Source of the DNA: Candidatus Thiocaldithrix dubininis
Lineage (GTDB): Bacteria > Pseudomonadota > Gammaproteobacteria > Thiotrichales > Thiotrichaceae
Reading direction: 5' to 3'
Length of the DNA: 64,000 bases
NCBI GenBank assembly: GCA_029972135.1
Contig: CP124755.1
Coordinates: 558,001 to 622,000, forward strand
The position numbers and the translations under genes are program-made. This document shows positions 54,287 to 62,624 of the stretch, one piece after another. Under the pieces are notes generated by a model. It had not been told where the DNA came from. It was given only the letters and a program-made list of their open reading frames with translations, and did no database searches. Numbering within the stretch: position 1 is the stretch's first letter; each line of letters begins with the position of its first letter.

Positions 54287-55220
54287 ATGCAAACAATAGC
54301 TTATCAATAACGTTTGGCAGGCGGTTTATGGGGTTATTAGTGGGAGATGCTGTCGGTGTACCCTATGAATTTCACAACCCAAGCGAGCTACCACCCTTTG
54401 CCCAATTAGATATGTGCCCACCGCCTGCTTTTGAGCGCGCCCATGCGCATGTGCCAAACGGTACGTGGTCAGACGATGGTGCGCGGGCATTAGTATTATT
54501 AGCGTCATTATTAAAGCAGCAAGGTTTGGGTTTAGAGGATTTTGCACAAGGTTTAGTACGTTGGTACAAATACGGTTATATGGCGGTAAACCAGCAAGTG
54601 TTTGATGTCGGCATTCAAACTGCGGCGGCGATTCGGCGTATCATGCAGGGCTATCCAGTCGAGCAGGCAGGCGCAAGCGATGATCAAGCTAATGGAAATG
54701 GTTCGTTGATGCGTGTATTGCCGCTTGCTTTATGGCATCAGGGCACAGATGCAGAATTAATTGAATTAGCACAGTTACAATCCGTAGTAACGCACAGGCT
54801 AAACGTTCGCAAGTTTGTTGCGCATTATATTGTTTATGGGCGCGTGGGTTATTAAATGCACAATCCCTAGATGTTGCATGGCAACATGCAGTGAATACCT
54901 TACGCGCTTATTACGGCGAATCCTCAGATTATTCCGCAGAACTAGAATTTTATATTCGCCCCGATGATAAACCGATAGGGCAGGGTAGCGGCTATGTAGT
55001 GGATAGTATGCGCTCCGCTAGAATGGTGTTACAACGCGAAACGTCCTACGAAACTGTGATTAAAGCCGCGATTGCCTTGGGGCATGATACTGATACCACC
55101 GCTTGTATTGCGGGCGGCATAGCCGGTATTTATTATGGGTTAGATGCTATTCCAATAAGCTGGATGCAAGCGTTGCGCGGTAAGGAAATGGTTGAACCAT
55201 TAATTAACCAATTATTATAA
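54287..55220 (+). pseudogene. ADP-ribosylglycohydrolase gene, disrupted by frameshifts
   Basis: The first part (from 54328) encodes GLLVGDAVGVPYEFHNPSE with the family WSDDGARALVLLA and continues to THRLNVRKF. The frame then breaks. The second part, in the next frame, reads SQVCCALYCLWARGLLNAQSLD on to GSGYVVDSMRSARMVL and GHDTDTTACIAGGIAGIYYGLD, the catalytic Asp/Thr motif. One break is at about 54796, where an AG appears between ACGCAC and GCTAAACG. At the 5' end the frame CGT TTG GCA GGC GGT (RLAGGLWG) also shifts near 54332, and a TAA at 54308 interrupts the natural start. So there are probably three lesions. It may be a true pseudogene or partly sequencing error. Confidence 0.8.
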
Positions 55221-55237
55221 AAAGCTGAGCCATAACG

Positions 55238-55576
55238 ATGGAAGTTATAACTTTATACCGACCTACTAGCCCACAAGAATTAGAACTAGTAAAGCAAAAT
55301 GGTTATACCCGTTGGTCGGCACGCTTACCCGAACAGCCTATTTTTTACTCTGTTACTAATGGGGAATACGCCAAACAAATTGCTATCCAATGGAATATTA
55401 AAGATAGCGGCATTGGTTATGTGACCCGCTTTCAAGTAAAAAAAGCGTTTATGGATAAATACCCCATTCAAAAAGTCGGTGGGGTTATTCACACAGAATG
55501 GTGGATTCCCGCCGGAGATTTAGACAAATTAGATGCCAATATTTTCGGTTTAATTCAGTTGATGGGGGGATGTTAA
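55238..55576 (+). CDS. ADP-ribosylation/crystallin J1-type small protein
   Basis: A 112-residue protein of the type annotated ADP-ribosylation/crystallin J1, which accompanies ADP-ribosylglycohydrolases. Its pattern matches what I recall of the family: VITLYRPTSPQELELVKQNG, the motif RLPEQPIFYSVTNGEYAKQIA, GYVTRFQV, and a C-terminal VGGVIHTEWWIPA. It starts 18 bases after the broken glycohydrolase gene. The function is not known to me; an ADP-ribose-related activity or an antagonistic pairing is inference only. The frame is intact. Confidence 0.72.
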   Translation: MEVITLYRPTSPQELELVKQNGYTRWSARLPEQPIFYSVTNGEYAKQIAIQWNIKDSGIGYVTRFQVKKAFMDKYPIQKVGGVIHTEWWIPAGDLDKLDANIFGLIQLMGGC

Positions 55577-55601
55577 TAATACCTAAAATAAATGTTAACT
55601 A

Positions 55602-55802
55602 TTACTCATAGTTATCACGCCAGAATTCTTGGCGGCAATTTCTACAAAAACATAAATTTTTTCTGGGATGTAAAATTCTTTGCCACCACTTTCGATGTAA
55701 TTTTACCCAAATCAAACTATTACAGTGGGGACAAGCTGTACTAATGTCATTGATTGTAGAATTAAAGGAGTGGGTATTAGATGAAGATATCTTGGTTTGC
55801 AT
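55602..55802 (-). CDS. Small zinc-ribbon protein
   Basis: A 66-residue protein starting MQTKISSSN (ATG at 55802). Two CxxC pairs, ACPHCNSLIW and FCRNCRQEFW, make a probable zinc ribbon with a basic loop KLHRKWWQRILHPRKN between. It could bind nucleic acid or be a small regulator. An ATG 7 codons further upstream lies in MRPREGFMQ and cannot be excluded. It lies in an AT-rich gap and points away from hisB. Confidence 0.6.
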   Translation of the reverse strand: MQTKISSSNTHSFNSTINDISTACPHCNSLIWVKLHRKWWQRILHPRKNLCFCRNCRQEFWRDNYE

Positions 55803-56034
55803 AAATCCCTCGCGAGGACGCAATATAAAACTTGGGGTATGTTTAAGACTGTTTAAGTATATAACTTAATCATTTTTAAAATAGGCCAATTTTTTTTATT
55901 GAATATTTCTGTTTCAATAAGTTTATTTTTTGAATTCAAATTAAAATTTATAGCAAAGTTTGTTAAACAAACCTTTATTGGCATATAACTAAGCTATGTT
56001 AAAATATTAGACCGTTTTTAACCTAGGTTTGTCC

Positions 56035-56628
56035 ATGAGCCAACGCATTGCCAGCGTGGAACGCAACACGCTTGAAACTCGAATCCAAGTCACCATTAAT
56101 TTAGATGGAACGGGTAAAGCCCAATTCAATACCGGCATTGCTTTCTTAGAACACATGCTGGATCAAGTGGCGCGTCATGGTTTGATTGATATTAGTATTG
56201 AGTGTCAAGGCGACCGTCATATTGATGACCACCATAGCGTGGAAGATATTGGTATTACTTTGGGTCAAGCCTTTGCAAAAGCCCTAGGGGATAAAAAAGG
56301 GATTCGGCGTTATGGGCATGCATATGTGCCGTTGGATGAGGCTTTATCACGGGTCGTGGTGGATTTTTCGGGGCGTCCGGGCTTAGAGCATCATGCGGAT
56401 TATCAGCGCTCGCATATTGGACAGTTTGATACCGATTTGTTTTATGAGTTTTTCCAAGGCTTTGTAAATCATGCCATGTTGACCTTGCATATTGATAATA
56501 TTCGGGGCCGCAATGCGCATCATATTGCAGAAACCATTTTTAAAGCCTTGGGACGTGCTTTGCGTATGGCAGTTGAACCGGATCCGCGCATGGCGGGTAT
56601 GATGCCGTCAACCAAAGGGAGTTTGTAA
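56035..56628 (+). CDS. hisB: Imidazoleglycerol-phosphate dehydratase
   Basis: A 197-residue enzyme of histidine synthesis (step 6), the stand-alone dehydratase without the phosphatase half found in E. coli. Metal-binding histidines are in [30 protein letters not shown] and RSHIGQ/NAHHIAE. The ATG at 56035 was taken; a TTG at 56029 gives the same protein with two extra residues. Its stop overlaps the hisH start (TAATG). Confidence 0.95.
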   Translation: MSQRIASVERNTLETRIQVTINLDGTGKAQFNTGIAFLEHMLDQVARHGLIDISIECQGDRHIDDHHSVEDIGITLGQAFAKALGDKKGIRRYGHAYVPLDEALSRVVVDFSGRPGLEHHADYQRSHIGQFDTDLFYEFFQGFVNHAMLTLHIDNIRGRNAHHIAETIFKALGRALRMAVEPDPRMAGMMPSTKGSL

Positions 56629-57266
56629 TGCAACGTATCGCAATTATTGATTACAACATGGGCAATTTGCATTCGGTCGAACGCGCCATGCGCCATGTGG
56701 CAGGTACTGAAGCTACGATTACGGTAACGGCTGACCCCGATATTATTTATAAAGCGGATCGCATTGTGTTTCCGGGGCAGGGCGCGGCACGGGATTGTAT
56801 GCGCGAATTAGAAACGCGTGGCATTGGCGACGTGGTGCGTGAAGTGATTCAGACTAAACCGTTTTTGGGTATCTGCATGGGCATGCAAGTGTTGATGCAG
56901 CATTCCGAGGAAAATGGCGGCATTGATTGCTTAAGCATTTATGCGGGCAATGTGCGTTATTTTGGTACAGTGCATCAAGAAATCGGTGTACGTTTAAAAA
57001 TACCGCAAATGGGTTGGAATCAAGTTTGGCAGCAAGTTGAACACCCTTTATGGCAAGGGATTCAAGATGGGGCGCGTTTTTACTTTGTTCACAGTTATTA
57101 TGTTGAACCCAACACGCCGGATTTAATTGCAGGCTCAACCGATTACGGCATGCACTATACGTCTGCAATTGCTAAAGACAATGTGTTTGCCATTCAATGC
57201 CACCCTGAGAAATCAGCGGATGACGGCTTACAGTTGTTGAAAAACTTCGTGAACTGGCAGCTTTAA
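56628..57266 (+). CDS. hisH: Imidazole glycerol phosphate synthase, glutaminase subunit
   Basis: A 212-residue class I glutaminase that hydrolyses glutamine and channels ammonia to HisF. The nucleophile is Cys83 in FLGICMGMQVLM and the His/Glu are in AIQCHPEKSAD. The oxyanion motif PGQGA is also present. hisA and hisF, the usual next genes, are not downstream; rsuA starts 3 bases later instead. Confidence 0.95.
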   Translation: MQRIAIIDYNMGNLHSVERAMRHVAGTEATITVTADPDIIYKADRIVFPGQGAARDCMRELETRGIGDVVREVIQTKPFLGICMGMQVLMQHSEENGGIDCLSIYAGNVRYFGTVHQEIGVRLKIPQMGWNQVWQQVEHPLWQGIQDGARFYFVHSYYVEPNTPDLIAGSTDYGMHYTSAIAKDNVFAIQCHPEKSADDGLQLLKNFVNWQL

Positions 57267-57269
57267 GTC

Positions 57270-57965
57270 ATGCGTTTAGATCAATTTGTGAGCCAAGCGG
57301 CGAATTTACCCCGTTCTTTAACGCAAATTGCGATTCGCCAAGGGCGGGTGCAAGTAGAAGGGCAAAGGGTCACTAAGCCGCAGTTGCATATTGCCGAAGA
57401 TGCCGCTGTGCAATTAGACGGTGTGCCGATTCGCTTGGCGGGTTTGTTGTATATCATGCTGCATAAACCTGTGGATGTTGTGTCGGCAACTGAAGACCCC
57501 ACGCATCGCACGGTATTATCGTTGGTAAACCATTCGCATCAACACACGCTACATCTTGTCGGGCGTTTAGACAAAGATACCACTGGCTTAATTCTGTTAA
57601 CCAATGACGGCAATTGGTCGCATAAAATTACCGCGCCAAAAAGCCATGTGGCGAAAACCTATCTGGCTACTTTGGCAGAGCCATTAAATGAAGAGGCGGC
57701 TAATCAGTTAGTACAAGGTGTGCAATTACACGGTGAGAAAGGCTTAAGTGCGGCTTCAAAAGTAGAAATTTTAGCCAATGGACAAGTGCGCTTAACCATT
57801 CACGAAGGCAAATATCATCAAGTAAAGCGTATGTTCGCAGCGGTGAATAATCGGGTGGCGGCGTTACATCGTGAAAAAATCGGTGGTTTAAGTTTAGATG
57901 TGCAACTCCCGCTGGGTGCGTGGCGGGAGTTGACAGCGGATGAAGTGCTACGCGTGTTAGCCTAA
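57270..57965 (+). CDS. rsuA: 16S rRNA pseudouridine-516 synthase (RsuA-type)
   Basis: A 231-residue protein: N-terminal S4 RNA-binding domain (MRLDQFVSQAANLPRSLTQIAIRQGRV), then a RsuA-type catalytic domain with the Asp in GRLDKDTTGLILLTND. The segment LHKPVDVVSATEDPTHRTVL is typical of RsuA rather than RluB/E/F. It modifies U516 of 16S rRNA. It is fused in operon with hisB-hisH. Its 3' end overlaps ilvA by 9 bases. Confidence 0.9.
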   Translation: MRLDQFVSQAANLPRSLTQIAIRQGRVQVEGQRVTKPQLHIAEDAAVQLDGVPIRLAGLLYIMLHKPVDVVSATEDPTHRTVLSLVNHSHQHTLHLVGRLDKDTTGLILLTNDGNWSHKITAPKSHVAKTYLATLAEPLNEEAANQLVQGVQLHGEKGLSAASKVEILANGQVRLTIHEGKYHQVKRMFAAVNNRVAALHREKIGGLSLDVQLPLGAWRELTADEVLRVLA

Positions 57966-59471
57966 GAAACGCTGATAAGCGGGGTTATCGGTTTCATCCC
58001 AATAGTCATAACCTAGGTTATTGAGGAATTCATGAAAGGCTTCGCGTTCCGCCGCCGGTACTTGCATGCCCACGAGTACGCGCCCGAAATCAGAGCCGTG
58101 ATTGCGATAATGGAACAAGCTAATATTCCAGCCGCCACTCATGCTGGTTAAGAAATGCAGCAACGCGCCGGGGCGTTCGGGAAACATAAAGCGGTATAAC
58201 ACTTCATCTTGCGCACCTTGTGCATGCCCGCCTACCATGTAACGCAAATGAATTTTGGCAACTTCGTTATCGGTTAGGTCGGTAACGCTATAACCTTGCT
58301 TGGTTAAGTCCGCTAGTAAATTCTCACGTTCGGTTTTGCCGCCGGAAATTTTCACACCCGCAAACACCTGTGCATCACGAGCATCAGCAAAGCGGTAGTT
58401 AAATTCAGTAATCGGACGATTGCTAATAGCGTGGCAAAATTCACGGAAGCTACCGGGGCGTTCGGGAATGGTAACTGCTAATAACATCTCGCGCCCTTCA
58501 CCAAATTCGGCACGTTCTGCCACATGGCGTAAGCGGTCAAAATTAATATTCGCGCCACTGGCAACCGCCACTAAATGCTGATTTTGCACTTGATATTGCG
58601 CCACGTATTTTTTCAAACCGGCTATTGACAATGCACCCGCTGGCTCTAAAAGCGTGCGGGTATCTTCAAACACATCTTTAATCGCTGCACAGGTTTCATC
58701 GGTATTCACCAGAATCACTTCATCGACGATATCTTTAGCAATTGCATAGGTTTGTTCACCGATCAGTTTAACCGCTGCACCGTCCGCGAATGTTCCCACT
58801 TGTGGCAGTTGTACGCGTTCACCTGCTTGTAAACAGGCGTATAAAGTGGGGGCTTCTTCGTGTTCAACCCCGATAATTTTAATATGTGGGTAGAGGTATT
58901 TCAGGTAGCTGCCCACGCCCGCCAATAAACCCCCGCCCCCGACAGTTAGGAAAATGGCATCAATGTTGTCGGGGTGTTGGCGCAAAATTTCCATACCCAC
59001 CGTGCCTTGTCCGGCAATCACATCTAAATCATCGAACGGGTGTACAAAGGTTAGACCTTGTTCCTGTTCGAGTTTACGCGCATGGGCATACGCTTCGTCG
59101 TAGTTGTTACCGTGTAAAACGGCTTGACCGCCAAACGCTTGTACCGCCTTGACCTTAATTTCTGGTGTGGTTTTAGGCATAACAATCTGGGTTTTAATGC
59201 CTAACTTATTACCGGAAAGCGCGACCCCTTGTGCATGATTACCCGCAGATGCCGCGACCACCCCGCGTGCGCGTTCCTCGGCTGTTAATTTAAACATGCG
59301 ATTAAAAGCACCGCGTAATTTAAAGGAAAATACTGGCTGTAAGTCTTCGCGCTTGAGATAAACCTCATTTTGTAAACGAGTGCTTAAATTACGGGCGCGT
59401 TCTAGGGGCGTTTCGATAGCGGCATCGTAGACACGGGCTTTCAGAATACGTTCGATTAATGATTCAGACAT
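57957..59471 (-). CDS. ilvA: Threonine ammonia-lyase, biosynthetic
   Basis: A 504-residue PLP enzyme that deaminates threonine to 2-oxobutanoate in isoleucine synthesis. The PLP lysine is Lys51 in SFKLRGAFNRM; the glycine-rich loop is VGGGGLLAGVG. Two ACT-like regulatory domains follow at about 320-500 (ERPGSFREFCHAI and ERPGALLHFLTSM), which bind isoleucine/valine. The ATG at 59471 was chosen over an in-frame ATG at 59519; the extra 16 residues do not match the family. It is divergent from rpiA. Confidence 0.95.
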   Translation of the reverse strand: MSESLIERILKARVYDAAIETPLERARNLSTRLQNEVYLKREDLQPVFSFKLRGAFNRMFKLTAEERARGVVAASAGNHAQGVALSGNKLGIKTQIVMPKTTPEIKVKAVQAFGGQAVLHGNNYDEAYAHARKLEQEQGLTFVHPFDDLDVIAGQGTVGMEILRQHPDNIDAIFLTVGGGGLLAGVGSYLKYLYPHIKIIGVEHEEAPTLYACLQAGERVQLPQVGTFADGAAVKLIGEQTYAIAKDIVDEVILVNTDETCAAIKDVFEDTRTLLEPAGALSIAGLKKYVAQYQVQNQHLVAVASGANINFDRLRHVAERAEFGEGREMLLAVTIPERPGSFREFCHAISNRPITEFNYRFADARDAQVFAGVKISGGKTERENLLADLTKQGYSVTDLTDNEVAKIHLRYMVGGHAQGAQDEVLYRFMFPERPGALLHFLTSMSGGWNISLFHYRNHGSDFGRVLVGMQVPAAEREAFHEFLNNLGYDYWDETDNPAYQRFLG

Positions 59472-59561
59472 GGCTTTGCTAGTGCTTCGTAACTTTACGA
59501 GGCGACTAGTATATTGCAAACTGCACGGGAATATTCAAGCAAAACCACAGGAAATACAGGC

Positions 59562-60215
59562 ATGAATGCAGATGCAATGAAAAAAGCCGCAGCGGAAGCC
59601 GCCCTTGCGTATGTCGAACCGGGCATGATTGTCGGCATTGGCACGGGCTCTACCGCTAATCACTTTATTGATTTATTGGCGAGCATGAAAAACCAAATTG
59701 ACGGCACAGTGGCTAGTTCAGTTGCCTCTGCCAAGCGTTTAGAAGGGCATGGCATTCGCGTGATGAATTTAAATGAAGCTGGGCAATTGTCGTTGTATGT
59801 CGACGGGGCGGATGAATCAAATGCCCATTTACAACTGATTAAAGGCGGCGGTGGTGCATTAACCCGTGAAAAAATCGTTGCAGGTGCGAGCGATAAATTC
59901 GTGTGTATTGCCGATGATTCCAAATTGGTTAATGTTTTAGGCAAATTTCCGTTACCGATTGAAGTTATCCCAATGGCGCAGGCATTAGTTGCCCGCGCAA
60001 TGGTCAAATTAGGCGGTAATCCGGTTTTACGTGAAGGTTTTACGACTGATAATGGCAATATTATTTTGGATATTCATGGTCTGGAAATCCTCAATGCGGT
60101 TGAATTAGAGAGTAAAATCAATCAGATTTCGGGTGTGGTGACCAACGGTTTATTTGCTATTCGCCCCGCTGATGTCTTGATTTTAGGCGGTGCAAATGGT
60201 GTGACGACTTATTAA
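59562..60215 (+). CDS. rpiA: Ribose-5-phosphate isomerase A
   Basis: A 217-residue isomerase of the pentose phosphate pathway. Diagnostic motifs are [40 protein letters not shown] (catalytic Glu) and CIADDSK. The ATG at 59562 is preceded by AGG-rich sequence and lies close to the usual family start. It ends 12 bases before the propeptide-like lipoprotein gene, so they may be co-transcribed. Confidence 0.95.
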   Translation: MNADAMKKAAAEAALAYVEPGMIVGIGTGSTANHFIDLLASMKNQIDGTVASSVASAKRLEGHGIRVMNLNEAGQLSLYVDGADESNAHLQLIKGGGGALTREKIVAGASDKFVCIADDSKLVNVLGKFPLPIEVIPMAQALVARAMVKLGGNPVLREGFTTDNGNIILDIHGLEILNAVELESKINQISGVVTNGLFAIRPADVLILGGANGVTTY

Positions 60216-60227
60216 GAGGAATTAAAG

Positions 60228-60617
60228 ATGCGACGTTTACCTTTATTAATGTTGTGTAGTGTTTTAATGGTGGCTTGTACCCCGGAGGCGCATACCGATA
60301 CTAATCGAGGTACGTCGCCCGCTGTGTCGGTCACGTTGGCTGCGATTCAGCAAATCATTGTAAAACCACAACCCAGCCAGTCTACCGATGCCCAAGGCAA
60401 TTTATTACCAAGTGTGATTCAGCAACTTACCCAAATAGCCGGTGTAAACTTGGATTACGTGCGACCTATGTCAGGGGCAGCGCATGTTCTGCGCTTTACC
60501 CAACCCTTACCGAAAGCCCAAGCTGAACAAATTTTCCAACAATGGCGACAACAAGGTTTAGTGGAATACGCTGAAGCGGATGGTGTGATGCATATTGCCA
60601 ATCCTAATTCCCGCTAA
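60228..60617 (+). CDS. Lipoprotein resembling a subtilase propeptide (candidate I9-type inhibitor)
   Basis: A 129-residue lipoprotein: lipobox LMVAC with Cys17. The mature part matches the propeptides of the two subtilases downstream: IIVKPQPS and LPSVIQQLTQIAGVNLDYVRPMSGAAHVLRF line up with IVVKTANT and TQSSLNQLMAEGGLPLRYKRSLSNGSHVLKL. PLPKAQAEQIFQQWRQQG and EYAEADGVM correspond to AMTEAQARTYTQDLAKNA and AFAEPDRWM. Propeptides of this type (inhibitor I9) chaperone and inhibit their own protease. Here it is free and lipid-anchored, so it could protect the envelope from the proteases. It has no protease domain. Confidence 0.8.
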   Translation: MRRLPLLMLCSVLMVACTPEAHTDTNRGTSPAVSVTLAAIQQIIVKPQPSQSTDAQGNLLPSVIQQLTQIAGVNLDYVRPMSGAAHVLRFTQPLPKAQAEQIFQQWRQQGLVEYAEADGVMHIANPNSR

Positions 60618-60647
60618 TGCCCCCCTAGTACTTTTAGAGTTAATATA

Positions 60648-62504
60648 ATGTATAAAAAATATATAAGCATAGGTTTGAGTGTTGGCTTAAGTTGTTCTGT
60701 GCAAACGGCGTTAGCTGTAACAGCGGATCAATATCAAGCTTTCTTGCGCCCTGAGCCTTTGATTACGCAGATTGTGGTTAAAACGGCTAATACCCCGACT
60801 ATAAATGGACGAGCGCAAGCCTTGACGCAAAGTAGCCTCAATCAGTTAATGGCAGAGGGTGGTTTACCGCTCAGGTATAAACGCAGCTTGAGTAACGGTT
60901 CACATGTGTTGAAATTGCCTTATGCGATGACGGAAGCACAGGCACGTACTTATACGCAGGATTTGGCAAAAAATGCCAATCTTGCCTTTGCTGAACCCGA
61001 CCGTTGGATGCATCCGATGGTCGAAAGTCTTGTGCCAAACGATACCCAGTTCAGTGAGCAATGGCATTTGCAAAGCCCTGAGCAATACGTGGGGGCGGCT
61101 AATGTAGCGCAGGCTTGGAGTATTAGCCAAGGTTCAGCCGCTATTACCATTGCGGATATTGATACAGGTATTGTCGGGCATGCTGATTTAGTCAATCGGT
61201 TAGTTGGTGGGCAAGCAAGTAAAGCCGGTTATGATTTTATTAATGATCTGCCGACGGCTAATGATAAGAATGCGCGCGATACCGATCCCTCTGATCCGGG
61301 TGATTGGTTGACACAAGCGGATAGCCAAACTCCTGAGTTTACAGATTGTGAAGTGGGTGATAGTTCATGGCATGGCACTCATACCGCAGGCATTATGGCG
61401 GCTCAAGCCAATAATGCGACGGGTATTGCAGGGGTTGATTGGCATGCCAAGTTATTAACCGCAAGGGTCTTAGGCAAATGTGGCGGCTATACCTCGGATA
61501 TTGCCGATGCCATGCGTTGGGCTGCGGGTATGTCTGTTACGAATGTGCCTACCAATTCAACGCCCGCAAAAGTATTAAACCTCAGTTTGGGTGGAACGAC
61601 AGAAACTGCAACCTGTTCTAATACTTACCAAAGTGCGATTAATGATGTGGTCAATCGTGGCGCGGTCGTGGTCGTGGCGGCGGGCAATGAAACGATGGAT
61701 GCTAAATATAGCGAACCTGCCAATTGTCAAAATGTGATTACGGTTGCCGCCGTTGATCAAAATGCCAATGGCTCGTGGTTTAGTAATTTTGGTGCAAAAG
61801 TTGACATTGCAGCACCCGGCGAAAGCATTATTTCGACGAATAATGCGGGAGTTACTGCACCGACTACGGATATATTTGCGACCGGTGATGGTACGAGCTT
61901 TGCAACACCTATCGTATCTGGCACCGTGGCTTTGATGCTGGCAACCAACGAAAATTTGAAAAATAATACCTTGCCTATTGGTGTAACCGTCAGTTCAGCG
62001 ATTGAAAATAATTTAAAAGCCTCCTCAAGAGCATTTCCGACTGCTCAGGATAAAACGCAAACCTATGGCGTGGGATTAGTCGATGCTTATCAAGCGTTAT
62101 TAGCGGTACAAGCAAAACCCACCGCGAATGCAGGTGCAGATCAAACAGTAGCGGGCAATACGACCGTAACGTTAGATGCCAGTGCTAGTACTAATGGTGC
62201 TTACGGTACACCTAACTTAGCAAAGTATGTCTGGACGCAAATAGCTGGCGATGCAGTCACGCTTAATAATAGTTTGGCAGCTAAGGCAAGCTTTACTATT
62301 CCCAATGTGGCGAATAAGTCCTATAGCTTTAAAGTAACGGTGACTAATGATGTGGGTTTTAGCAGTAGTGATGAGGTTATGGTTACTGCAAATAGTGTAA
62401 GTCCCGTTCCTACTCCCAGTAGTGGTGGCGGCGGCAGTTGGTCATGGTTTGGCTTAGGATTGGTCAGCCTATTAGCTTTTTATCGCTTTAAAACTAAACA
62501 GTAA
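60648..62504 (+). CDS. Secreted subtilisin-like (S8) serine protease with GlyGly-CTERM tail
   Basis: A 618-residue protease. Signal peptide 1-23; I9-type propeptide about 30-122; S8 domain about 140-490 with triad Asp172 (ADIDTGIVG), His242 (SSWHGTHTAG) and Ser417 (GDGTSFATP). Four or more Cys in the catalytic part suggest disulfides. A PKD/REJ-like domain (KPTANAGADQTVAG, residues 490-580) follows, then a Pro/Ser linker and the tail SSGGGGSWSWFGLGLVSL plus basic end, matching GlyGly-CTERM, which rhombosortase cuts. It should be processed and released or surface-anchored by that route. It lies 30 bases after the lipoprotein gene and 120 before a second protease. Confidence 0.88.
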   Translation: MYKKYISIGLSVGLSCSVQTALAVTADQYQAFLRPEPLITQIVVKTANTPTINGRAQALTQSSLNQLMAEGGLPLRYKRSLSNGSHVLKLPYAMTEAQARTYTQDLAKNANLAFAEPDRWMHPMVESLVPNDTQFSEQWHLQSPEQYVGAANVAQAWSISQGSAAITIADIDTGIVGHADLVNRLVGGQASKAGYDFINDLPTANDKNARDTDPSDPGDWLTQADSQTPEFTDCEVGDSSWHGTHTAGIMAAQANNATGIAGVDWHAKLLTARVLGKCGGYTSDIADAMRWAAGMSVTNVPTNSTPAKVLNLSLGGTTETATCSNTYQSAINDVVNRGAVVVVAAGNETMDAKYSEPANCQNVITVAAVDQNANGSWFSNFGAKVDIAAPGESIISTNNAGVTAPTTDIFATGDGTSFATPIVSGTVALMLATNENLKNNTLPIGVTVSSAIENNLKASSRAFPTAQDKTQTYGVGLVDAYQALLAVQAKPTANAGADQTVAGNTTVTLDASASTNGAYGTPNLAKYVWTQIAGDAVTLNNSLAAKASFTIPNVANKSYSFKVTVTNDVGFSSSDEVMVTANSVSPVPTPSSGGGGSWSWFGLGLVSLLAFYRFKTKQ

Positions 62505-62523
62505 GCCTATCGGAAAAGAGTTG

Positions 62524-62559
62524 CACCAGACCGGGTTTTATTGTGAGACTAGTCTGGTG
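62524..62559 (+). repeat. Inverted repeat between the two protease genes
   Basis: CACCAGAC and GTCTGGTG form a perfect 8-base stem with a 20-base loop, 20 bases after the first protease stop. No T run follows, so it may attenuate rather than end transcription. Confidence 0.45.
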
Positions 62560-62624
62560 TAGCGACATTTTATAACAATTCACACCTCATATTTATAAAA
62601 ATAAACGTTGTATAGGTGACTTTG

